From contig JHWS01000007.1 in the NCBI GenBank assembly GCA_000687675.1, positions 1-64,000 on the forward strand: a stretch of 64,000 nt of DNA. The letters run 5' to 3'. Positions 16,427-23,016 of the stretch are shown piece after piece. Under the pieces are notes generated by a model, which was given only the letters and a program-made list of their open reading frames with translations, searched no databases and was not told the DNA's origin. A program made the translations under genes and the position numbers. Every line of letters starts with the position of its first letter. Position 1 is the first letter of the stretch. The DNA is from Lachnospiraceae bacterium NC2008 (GTDB taxonomy: Bacteria > Bacillota > Clostridia > Lachnospirales > Lachnospiraceae).

Positions 16427-17734
16427 TTGTCAGGGATAAAACGACTCTACATATTAATACTGATTTTATACTTGGGTCTGGCAGCAGGCCTATTTTTCTA
16501 TGTCCGCTGGTTGGGATCACGGTCTTATCAAGAGAGAAATGTCTTCATAAACAGATTTACCGCCCAGGTTAGTTCACGGGATGATGAACTAACTAGTGAG
16601 CTGATTGAAGAAATATACACTTTAGAAAAGTCTTCCTACAAGAGTCAGTTTGGCTCAGATATCCTTCCAGATAAAATTTCATATGTATCACTTGAGGATA
16701 AAATCCCTAATGAAAGTGACTATGGGGATCAGCGTGTGGCATACGTATATGATGAATACGGCAACATATCAGGCCTGCTTTTGTTTGAATATGCAGAAAA
16801 TGATAACAAGCATTATCTCACATATTTGGTCGTAATCGCTGGTTCTCTTTTAATTATCATCGCTTTCATTATTTATCTGCAAATCCGAATTCTTAAGCCA
16901 TTCGAGGATTTGACAGACTATGCGGTGAAGATATCGAAAAATGAGCTTTCCCAGAAGCTTCCTGAAAGCAGGAACCGCTACTTTGGCAGATTTATCTGGG
17001 GTGTAAATATGCTTAGCGACCAGATTCAGGGAGACAAGGAAAGAATTGGCAAGCTTATGAAGGAGCGCCAGACTATGCTAACCACCATAGCCCACGGCAT
17101 CAAGACTCCGGTTTCCAACATTACCCTCTATGCTTCTTCTATAGAGACTGGCCTCTACCAGTCAGACAAGAAGCCAAATCAGGTGGACGCGGAGATTGCC
17201 GCTAAAATAGAGAAGAATGCCGGCGACATCAACCGCCTGGTTGAAGAGATGATTAATACAAGTTCCACTGGTATGGTGGACTTCGAGCCTAAGATTCAGG
17301 CATTTTATATTAATGAGGTTGAGGATTTTATTAGGGAAGAGTACTCCAACAGGCTGGCGGTTCAGCGAATCCCACTAGAGATAGATTCTTGCCAGAATGC
17401 CATGATTAATTCAGACAAGTCCGGTATCCTCCGTATCCTTACCCAGCTTATGGAAAATGCCATAAAGTACGGGGATGGCACCGGTATCAAGGTTTCAATC
17501 GACAAGCAGGAGGAAGGCTACTACTTCTCAGTTAAGAATAAGGGTAAGTCTCTTCCTGAAAATGAAATCCCATACATCTTCGGCAGCTTCTGGCGTGGCT
17601 CTAATGCCCAGGGCATCAAAGGTTCTGGTATCGGCCTCTTCGAGGCCCGCACTATCGCCTCCCGCCTAGGCGGCGACATCTACGTCAAGCAAGATGATGG
17701 GGAGATAGAGTTTATAGTGTTTATAGAAAAATAA
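16427..17734 (+). CDS. Sensor histidine kinase
   Basis: A 435-aa membrane kinase: one membrane segment at about 8-25, a short external domain of roughly 100 residues, a second segment at about 130-150, a HAMP-like linker, the HisKA box TIAHGIKTPVSNI with the phosphorylated His near residue 223, and the ATPase domain with LMENAIKYGDG (N box), FGSFWRG and KGSGIGLFEAR (G box). The start is TTG 16427 with AAGGAG eight bases upstream. The external domain is larger than in the intramembrane-sensing Bce kinases, so ligand sensing may be direct. It is the last gene of the module. Confidence 0.92.
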   Translation: MSGIKRLYILILILYLGLAAGLFFYVRWLGSRSYQERNVFINRFTAQVSSRDDELTSELIEEIYTLEKSSYKSQFGSDILPDKISYVSLEDKIPNESDYGDQRVAYVYDEYGNISGLLLFEYAENDNKHYLTYLVVIAGSLLIIIAFIIYLQIRILKPFEDLTDYAVKISKNELSQKLPESRNRYFGRFIWGVNMLSDQIQGDKERIGKLMKERQTMLTTIAHGIKTPVSNITLYASSIETGLYQSDKKPNQVDAEIAAKIEKNAGDINRLVEEMINTSSTGMVDFEPKIQAFYINEVEDFIREEYSNRLAVQRIPLEIDSCQNAMINSDKSGILRILTQLMENAIKYGDGTGIKVSIDKQEEGYYFSVKNKGKSLPENEIPYIFGSFWRGSNAQGIKGSGIGLFEARTIASRLGGDIYVKQDDGEIEFIVFIEK

Positions 17735-17735
17735 G

Positions 17736-17752
17736 GGGTGGCTTCGCCACCC
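17736..17752 (+). terminator. Hairpin after the two-component operon
   Basis: GGGTGG-CTTCG-CCACCC with a stable UUCG-type loop two bases after the kinase stop. No T-run follows, so termination is uncertain; it may instead protect the 3' end. Confidence 0.5.
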
Positions 17753-17792
17753 AGCGCTCTCTGATGCATGGTTTAGTAAATATTAAATAGGA

Positions 17793-18809
17793 TTAATTTT
17801 GTCTGCAGTTATTTATACTTGTTAGAATATCTTGTCTTTGTGCTTCATTAATATATTCAGCTTGTGATGTAATATAGTTATTTAATTCGTTTGGTTTTAA
17901 AACTTTATAAGGTAACTCAATATTTTGTTTTACAAAAAGCTCAGAATTACTAAGAGCTACAATAGAATAAACTTCTGAAACATAACTGCTTAAAAGATTT
18001 TGGATAAGATTTTTTTCAGCAGTAATTTGATTTGTAGGTGACTTAACCTCTTTGTTTTCTTTATTTTTTCTTACAAACCACTTATCCCCTTCATCTATGA
18101 ATAAAGATGCTTTTGTAGCATTTCCATTAGTCATTCCAAAGGCTTTTGTTTCTATAACAAACACACCATTATATCCAACTGCAATGTGATCATATTCATG
18201 TACTTCATTTCTATACTTGATGACAGGTCCATTAATTATAGTCCAATTTGGTTCTAGTTCCTCTAAAATATCACGAATTACTTGCTCACCCTTATTTCCG
18301 ACCTCTTTCTTCTCATAGTCATCCTTGTTTTTTGCTTTATTCCTTAATTTAGAATCTCTGCCTTCATAATCAGGCCTTTGATCAAGACCATTAACGCCTA
18401 TTTCTCTTAAATATGCTCTGAATTCCTCTTTTTTTACAACTGGTATATGAGGATTGGGTACAATAACATTGTAAAATATACCTTTTAAGTCACCTTTTTC
18501 TTTGCCAAGGAACTCTTTTTTTACGATTGTGCCGGAGGAGTATTTAATATATCCACCCCCATATGAGCTAAGCGCATTTCTGAATATGTTATATTCTTCT
18601 TCATTACTTCCTATGTAAATGCTTCGCTTTAATTCTTCGAATTTTTGATTATTCCCGGATGAATAGGAATTTTTTTTATTATCACGAAATGTTCTGTTAT
18701 TTGATAAATTAGATTTATGGTTCTTTTTCCCGTATTTGTTTGTTTTTGCAAATCGTAAAGCAACAATTAAAATTAAAGCCACTACTATATATAATATTTC
18801 CATATACAA
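17793..18809 (-). CDS. NERD-domain membrane protein
   Basis: A 338-aa protein with one N-terminal membrane helix (IVVALILIVALRFA), a basic low-complexity stretch rich in Asn/Lys/Ser (about 22-60), an unrecognised region, and a NERD (nuclease-related) domain at about 150-270. That domain has GEQVIRDILEEL, YDHIAVGYNGVFVIETKAFG (the D and ExK of the nuclease-like core) and NQITAEKNLIQNLL. NERD proteins are thought to relate to restriction endonucleases, but their activity is not well defined. It stands alone on the minus strand beside a candidate toxin-antitoxin pair. Confidence 0.85.
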   Translation of the reverse strand: MYMEILYIVVALILIVALRFAKTNKYGKKNHKSNLSNNRTFRDNKKNSYSSGNNQKFEELKRSIYIGSNEEEYNIFRNALSSYGGGYIKYSSGTIVKKEFLGKEKGDLKGIFYNVIVPNPHIPVVKKEEFRAYLREIGVNGLDQRPDYEGRDSKLRNKAKNKDDYEKKEVGNKGEQVIRDILEELEPNWTIINGPVIKYRNEVHEYDHIAVGYNGVFVIETKAFGMTNGNATKASLFIDEGDKWFVRKNKENKEVKSPTNQITAEKNLIQNLLSSYVSEVYSIVALSNSELFVKQNIELPYKVLKPNELNNYITSQAEYINEAQRQDILTSINNCRQN

Positions 18810-18906
18810 ACTTACCCCACATTCTATGTTTCATATTAAATTAAAAATTTGAATTACATATATTATAACAACAGATGTAAATATCAAGATAAAAAAATAT
18901 AATTTA

Positions 18907-18957
18907 TTGACACAGATATATAATACCATTTAAAATAAAAGTACGTAATTAAGTACG
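18907..18957 (+). promoter_or_regulatory. Promoter with paired AGTACG repeats before the Phd-like gene
   Basis: TTGACA at 18907-18912, 18-bp spacer, TAAAAT at 18931-18936. Just downstream, AGTACG occurs at 18940-18945 and 18952-18957, flanking the symmetric core TAATTA; each half contains the palindrome GTAC. Position over the transcription start suits an autoregulating Phd-type antitoxin. Confidence 0.65.
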
Positions 18958-18974
18958 CTTTTGAGGACGATAAT

Positions 18975-19532
18975 ATGATAGTAAAACAGATGGACGTTAG
19001 AACAAATATAAAAAAATATTTTGATATGGCTTATAGCGGTGAAGTAATAGTTGTTCCAAGAAAGGAGTCAAAGAATGTAGTTATATTATCTGAAGAGGAA
19101 TATAACCGTTTGATAGGTAAAGATCGCTTAGCAATTTATGCTGATAAGATAAATGATGCTGTTCAGAAAAAGAATGTGGCATTATCAGTAAGAAGCAATC
19201 TTAAAAAGCATAATTTAGATAAACTTGGTAAGATAGAAAGCTTTAAAGAAAATTGGAATGGCAATGGTGCACCTGCATTTTCAAGTAAGCTTATTAATAA
19301 GCTCAAAGAAATCATCGATAATTCATTGATTCAGCCAGAGATATTCCCTACTGCACTTGGAACCATACAGCTTGAGTATGATAATTCCAGAAAAGATCAT
19401 ATGGAAATAGAAATAAGTGAGGCTGGGGATGCTGAACTGTTCACTGTTCTTTTTAATGGTGAAGAGATAAATGAAGTAATTTCATCAGATATATCTACAA
19501 TTAATGAAAGGGTTGGAGCATTTTATGGATAA
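18975..19532 (+). CDS. Phd/YefM-like antitoxin fused to a C-terminal domain
   Basis: A 185-aa protein. Residues 1-60 (MIVKQMDVRTNIKKYFDMAY, then EVIVVPRKESKNVVILSEEEYNRL split by a few residues) match the Phd/YefM DNA-binding antitoxin fold. The extra C-terminal domain (about 85-185) contains FKENWNGNGAPAFS, QPEIFPTALGTIQLEYD and ends VGAFYG, a pattern I recall from uncharacterised Firmicutes proteins. Its stop overlaps the next gene by eight bases. It probably represses its own promoter and neutralises the partner, but the partner family is not established as a toxin. Confidence 0.75.
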   Translation: MIVKQMDVRTNIKKYFDMAYSGEVIVVPRKESKNVVILSEEEYNRLIGKDRLAIYADKINDAVQKKNVALSVRSNLKKHNLDKLGKIESFKENWNGNGAPAFSSKLINKLKEIIDNSLIQPEIFPTALGTIQLEYDNSRKDHMEIEISEAGDAELFTVLFNGEEINEVISSDISTINERVGAFYG

Positions 19533-19902
19533 TACTTTTTTAAATACTGAAAAGTTATATAGAGCTGTATATCCACCTGAAGTTGCGGATATATATTGGA
19601 AGATTGATGGTAGCTTATCTTCTGCAGCATTTGCTGATCCAAGGGGATTGTCTGTTGATAGAGGAGATTACCGAGAAGACCAGGAAGTGATAGCGGATAT
19701 GAGGCATAGATTTAGAGGACATATCATATCTCTTTATGTTAAAAATTGCTTTGATGTAGGCGCTATAGTAAGATATCTACCTTCTAGAACCAACAAATAT
19801 CATTCTGAGATACACGGAAACGAAGAAACACCTCTTCTTTCAAAATCCCAAAGAAGAGCCCTTGCAAGAGCAGCAGTAGTTATAACGCCTAGACCTTTAT
19901 AG
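19525..19902 (+). CDS. Uncharacterised partner of the Phd-like protein, candidate toxin
   Basis: A 125-aa protein starting MDNTFLNTEKLYRAVYPPE; GGAG eight bases before ATG 19525 supports this start over the in-frame ATG at 19504. Notable conserved-looking pieces are LYRAVYP, SSAAFADPRGLSVDRGDY and the C-terminal EIHGNEETPLLSKSQRRALA. The R / S-x-D-R / H-E pattern loosely recalls small RES/ADP-ribosyltransferase-like toxins, but I cannot place it. The eight-base overlap with the Phd fusion gene and the strong terminator behind it make a two-gene toxin-antitoxin-like unit. Confidence 0.65.
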   Translation: MDNTFLNTEKLYRAVYPPEVADIYWKIDGSLSSAAFADPRGLSVDRGDYREDQEVIADMRHRFRGHIISLYVKNCFDVGAIVRYLPSRTNKYHSEIHGNEETPLLSKSQRRALARAAVVITPRPL

Positions 19903-19904
19903 AT

Positions 19905-19932
19905 AAAAAAGCACCCATCGGGGTGCTTTTTT
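19905..19932. terminator. Bidirectional terminator
   Basis: AAAAAAGCACCC (19905-19916), loop ATCG, GGGTGCTTTTTT (19921-19932). T-runs on both strands serve the TA-like pair and the convergent U32-like gene. Confidence 0.93.
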
Positions 19933-20893
19933 AAAATAAATCCAGCGTATTATCAAGATAAGTCATCTCTCTTACATGAATCTGGTATTCCGGCCTGGTC
20001 ATATAATAAAGAATGAACTCCAGTAGTAATGCGTTTCCAAGGCTTCTTCCTTCAATCTTAAAATTGGTAAATCCCATAGGAAGATAGATATCTTGAATAT
20101 CCTTAAGGCTTATAAATGCTGGATTCTTCATTGCCTTAGAAAACTTATAGCCCCCTTCTGAGTTTGGAGCCTTGCAGATATGGTCAGGGCAATCCTCGCC
20201 AAGAGCTTTTTTGCTGACATTCTCATAGCAGGCTTTCCTGTCTTTGCAGCCTGTATAGCAACATTCGTTACATAGAAATTCCACCTTATCCTTCTGAGTC
20301 TGGTTTAAGACCTTTAACCTGTCAAATGCTTTATTCAGGCGAAAGTCAGGAACTACATAAGCAAAATCCTGACGGTTAAGTTCATTTTCAAAATCATCAA
20401 AGTTAGTAATAACCTTGGTGGTAGATGAAATCAAATATAAAGACGGATAGTTTTTCTTAAGGTAATCAACTAAAAGGTCAGAATAAACTATGACTCCATT
20501 ATGCACTTCATCATTTTTCTGCACTAGGGTGCATTGTTTTGCTTTGTTAGCAGAGGCATCGGCAAACATCCTGCACAGATCGTTGCATTTCTTATCTTTT
20601 AGATGTTCCTCCCTAAGAAGGGAATTGCTAAAAGTGAGCCTCGCTGAGATTCCATACTCCTCCATCAATTCCTTAACTTCTAATGGGTCGTTGTCACCAT
20701 ATCCAACCCTTCCACCGCCCCACAGGCAGTCAGCGGGAGCCCCATATATAGAACCAATCTTGCACCAATCATAAAAATATTCTGGATGCTCCCTATATAT
20801 AGGCAGAAACACTTTATAAAAATCATAGAACTCAAACAGCCCTGGAAGATGAAAATATGCTGTTTTGTTAACAGGTGTTTTCTTTAGCATCAA
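19931..20893 (-). CDS. U32-peptidase-like, cysteine-rich protein
   Basis: A 320-aa protein that resembles the U32/YrrN-YhbU superfamily. It has an N-terminal segment HLPGLFEFYDFYKVFL, a central region with GISARLTFSNSLLRE, a cysteine cluster CNECCYTGCKDRKAC (about 205-220) plus CPDHIC, and the typical FTNFKIEGRSLGN near residue 285, which echoes the family motif KIEGR. Related U32 proteins carry Fe-S-binding cysteines and act in tRNA or ubiquinone hydroxylation or as collagenase-like proteins. The role here is unknown. It shares the terminator at 19905-19932 with the convergent pair. Confidence 0.65.
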   Translation of the reverse strand: MMLKKTPVNKTAYFHLPGLFEFYDFYKVFLPIYREHPEYFYDWCKIGSIYGAPADCLWGGGRVGYGDNDPLEVKELMEEYGISARLTFSNSLLREEHLKDKKCNDLCRMFADASANKAKQCTLVQKNDEVHNGVIVYSDLLVDYLKKNYPSLYLISSTTKVITNFDDFENELNRQDFAYVVPDFRLNKAFDRLKVLNQTQKDKVEFLCNECCYTGCKDRKACYENVSKKALGEDCPDHICKAPNSEGGYKFSKAMKNPAFISLKDIQDIYLPMGFTNFKIEGRSLGNALLLEFILYYMTRPEYQIHVREMTYLDNTLDLF

Positions 20894-20948
20894 ATTTTAT
20901 CCTTATATAATACTTTATAATATATTTTATTTAAAATTCATCATGATA

Positions 20949-21075
20949 TTTACTTTATATCACTTCGTGATATAATGAAATCACAAAGGCAATACCGATA
21001 GACGGTTAGCCCTAATGTTTTTGATTAATAAAAATAATCGCCTACAGTTGAGGGACTATGAGGCGATTATTTTTT
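20949..21075 (+). ncRNA. Antisense RNA antitoxin of a type I toxin-antitoxin locus
   Basis: Promoter TTTACT (20949-20954), 16-bp spacer, TATAAT (20971-20976). The predicted RNA starts near 20983 and ends at the terminator AATAATCGCC (21033-21042) / GGCGATTATT (21062-21071) plus T-run to 21075. Its last part overlaps the 3' end of the small membrane toxin on the minus strand, and its 5' part (AAGGCAATACC ... CGGTTAGCCCT) resembles the 5' leader of the toxin mRNA. A second copy of this RNA lies at 22823-22944. Confidence 0.75.
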
Positions 21076-21153
21076 GCGTAAAATCTTGTAAACAAGATTG
21101 ATGATAGCAACAATAAGAAGTCCTAGTTGGAACAAATCTGTATATGTAACCAT
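21067..21153 (-). CDS. Small hydrophobic type I toxin (holin-like toxin family)
   Basis: A 28-aa peptide starting MVTYTDLFQLGLLIVAII and ending in a basic tail (KILRKK): one membrane helix with a charged C-terminus. It matches the putative holin-like toxin family of Firmicutes, related to TxpA/BsrG. The ribosome site GAGGGTG precedes the ATG at 21153. The leader (21154-21238) contains the perfect hairpin CAGAGGGC-gcat-GCCCTCTG (21177-21196), close to the ribosome site. It should insert in the membrane when the antisense RNA from 20983-21075 is lost. Confidence 0.85.
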   Translation of the reverse strand: MVTYTDLFQLGLLIVAIINLVYKILRKK

Positions 21154-21244
21154 AGCATCACCCTCTTTCATATAGTCAGAGGGCGCATGCCCTCTGCTGA
21201 GGGCTAACCGCCTACCGTTTCTGGTATTACCTTTGCTTATATAT

Positions 21245-21273
21245 ATTATATCAAGTCGAACTTGTGTTTGCAA
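21245..21273 (-). promoter_or_regulatory. Promoter of the type I toxin
   Basis: Minus strand TTGCAA (21273-21268), 17-bp spacer, TATAAT (21250-21245). Transcription would start near 21238 and give a leader of about 85 nt carrying the GGTTAGCCCT element shared with the antitoxin RNA. Confidence 0.75.
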
Positions 21274-21355
21274 TTGGTTTTATTTGTAATGATAAAACCA
21301 GTGCCAAAATAAAGAAAACTTATGTGATACAATATCATTATAAGGAGGGCGTGTT

Positions 21356-21757
21356 ATGAATCTTACACCTGAGAGAATAGCTGAATTAGAAATAAACTTA
21401 AAAGAGAACGGATTAATTGATAGTGATGATAGAATTGTTGAAGCAGAACGTGGAGACTATTGGGAGAAATTTCTTTTTACCTATTCACAAATAAGAGGCT
21501 TTTACTATTTCACAGAGAAAAGTATCGTTTTTGTTGGCGGACTACTTGGTTCAACAAGCTGGTCAGTAAAATATAAAAATATCAAGGATTTGAAGCCTGC
21601 AACAGTAGGACCTTTCCTTCCTTTAGCATTTAAACTATTTACTTATGACGAGAAGAAGGGAAAAGATATCTCGCATAAGGTAGCTATCGTCCATAAAAAG
21701 CAGTGGATGGCATACCTTGAAGAGAAAAGAAGAATCGGCTCTATGCCACAAGTCTAA
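21356..21757 (+). CDS. PH-like domain protein
   Basis: A 133-aa soluble protein. The middle part (FYYFTEKSIVFVGGLLGSTSWSVKYKNIKDLKPATVG split over two strands) resembles the bacterial PH/GRAM-like domain, in which an expression such as 'it fluoresces as YFTxKSIVFVGG' is common. The C-terminus has HKVAIVHKKQWMAYLEEKR. The role is unknown; such small proteins may bind membranes or ligands. ATG follows AAGGAGGGCGTGTT. It is flanked by the toxin promoter on the left and a terminator on the right, so it is a single-gene unit. Confidence 0.65.
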   Translation: MNLTPERIAELEINLKENGLIDSDDRIVEAERGDYWEKFLFTYSQIRGFYYFTEKSIVFVGGLLGSTSWSVKYKNIKDLKPATVGPFLPLAFKLFTYDEKKGKDISHKVAIVHKKQWMAYLEEKRRIGSMPQV

Positions 21758-21778
21758 TGAACTAACTTATAGTAGCGC

Positions 21779-21805
21779 AAAAAAGCACCCTGAGGGGTGC
21801 TTTTT
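21779..21805. terminator. Bidirectional terminator
   Basis: AAAAAGCACCC (21780-21790), loop TGAG, GGGTGCTTTTT (21795-21805). It can end both the PH-like gene and the convergent XRE gene about 95 bp to the right; its stem is almost the same as that at 19905-19932. Confidence 0.9.
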
Positions 21806-21901
21806 AATATTCAGCCCATGGTGGAGCTGACGGGAGCCAGAACAAACCGATCAGGGGGCCGGCAGGCCAAAGAGTAGGGCCAAAGCCCAGAGCCGCCTGG
21901 C

Positions 21902-22513
21902 CTACTTTGATATAACCTTCTTCTGCCAGCTCTTCTTGCCGCAGTTCGGGCAGCGCATGTGGCGGGTTCTACCGTTATGAGGCGCCATCAGAGCGCTTAC
22001 GTAACTAGGCACATATCTGTGGCCGCATTCCTTACATTCGTAGTAGCCGGCCTTGGCCTCGATATATACGCCAACAAGTGCAAATAGAACTATGCAAACA
22101 GTTCCTAATATAATTGATATCGTACCCATTGTTTCATTGGTCTTACAAAGTATGCATCCAATAACGAACAAGCCTGTAAATGCAATCATGGCCACAATGC
22201 CCATGTAAACTTCTAATTTAAGAAGCATTCTGGCCTTGTCCTCGTTGTCCTGCTTGAGATTTAAAATAATTTCATTTGATACTTTAGCATTTTCTTCCAT
22301 ATTAACTCTTTCTCCTTTCAATAGGTCGTTAACCGTGATGCCCAGGATGTCGCAAAGCTCCATCATTATAGAAGCGTCAGGAAGAGACTTGCCATTTTCC
22401 CATTTTGATACGGCTCTGTCTGATATGCCAATCTGTTCAGCCAGCTTGGCCTGAGTCAGCCCCTTTTCCTTTCTGCATGATGATATGAATGCTCCGATTT
22501 TCATCTGGTCCAT
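21902..22513 (-). CDS. XRE regulator with membrane helices and zinc ribbon
   Basis: A 203-aa protein. The HTH_3 domain is at residues 1-65 (LTQAKLAEQIGISDRAVSKW, ENGKSLPDASIMMELCDILG). Two membrane helices follow at about 95-145 (IVAMIAFTGLFVIGCILC and ISIILGTVCIVLFALVG). A C-terminal zinc ribbon has CKECGH near 160 and CPNCGK near 190. Membrane-bound XRE proteins of this build are common in Firmicutes; the zinc site may sense metal or hold partners. The MDQM start follows AAAGGTAAC. No obvious target gene overlaps it. Confidence 0.9.
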   Translation of the reverse strand: MDQMKIGAFISSCRKEKGLTQAKLAEQIGISDRAVSKWENGKSLPDASIMMELCDILGITVNDLLKGERVNMEENAKVSNEIILNLKQDNEDKARMLLKLEVYMGIVAMIAFTGLFVIGCILCKTNETMGTISIILGTVCIVLFALVGVYIEAKAGYYECKECGHRYVPSYVSALMAPHNGRTRHMRCPNCGKKSWQKKVISK

Positions 22514-22822
22514 ATTGTTACCTTTCCTTTCTCAAAAGAAGCGACATATTACTGCGCGCTCCGCCTCTTTCTGATTGCATCATAGCGCAGCTACCTATCA
22601 GATGACAGGAACCGCAGGTTGAGTTTGCCACAAAAGCCCTCGTTCCCTGGTAGAAATCCCTACTCAACCATAGGTAGAATGCCTGTGGAAACCCTTGTAA
22701 ATAAAGGATTCCAACCGCAGGTAGAGTATAAAAATGCTTTAGTATCCAATACTATTTTGCCACAAATTTCTGGCCCTTCATATATTAAATTTCTAACTTT
22801 GCACAGAGTAGAAAATATATCA
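22514..22822. other. Gene-free stretch with short repeats
   Basis: No convincing gene. ACCGCAGGT occurs at 22611-22619 and again near 22714-22722. An imperfect inverted repeat GGAAACCCTT ... AAGGATTCC spans 22687-22712. CTCAACC/GGTTGAG pieces also recur. An open frame of 72 codons crosses it but has no ribosome site and repeats-driven composition, so it was not called. It may be the scar of a lost element next to the orphan antitoxin copy. Confidence 0.4.
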
Positions 22823-22944
22823 TTTACAAGAAGTTGATATATGTTATAATGAAATCACAAAGGTAATACCGATAGACGGTTAGCCCTAATATAGTAGTTG
22901 AATAATCGCCTACAGTGTCGGAGCTATAAGGCGATTATTTTTTT
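22823..22944 (+). ncRNA. Second, orphan copy of the type I antitoxin RNA
   Basis: TTTACA (22823-22828), 16-bp spacer, TATAAT (22845-22850), then the same 5' region as at 20980-21013 (AAGGTAATACCGATAGACGG, then TTAGCCCTAAT). The terminator AATAATCGCC (22901-22910) / GGCGATTATT (22930-22939) plus T-run ends at 22944. Promoter and terminator look intact, while the toxin on the opposite strand has lost its start. Confidence 0.75.
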
Positions 22945-23003
22945 CGTGAAATCTTGTAAACAAGACCAATGATAGCAACTACAAGAAGTCCAAATTGGAA
23001 AGA
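22935..23003 (-). pseudogene. Decapitated type I toxin remnant
   Basis: Minus-strand codons from 23003 to 22935 encode SFQFGLLVVAIIGLVYKISRKK and a stop (shown here as one short peptide of the toxin type). In-frame TAG lies just upstream at 23006-23004, and the MVTYTDL start and the leader are missing, replaced by the beginning of the next gene region. It is a paralogue of the toxin at 21067-21153. Confidence 0.8.
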
Positions 23004-23016
23004 CTAGAATAACCCT

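Noticed and set aside
22619-22837. 72-codon open frame in the gap before the orphan antitoxin
   Set aside because: No ribosome site, crosses repeated pieces and an inverted repeat, and codon use is unlike neighbours.
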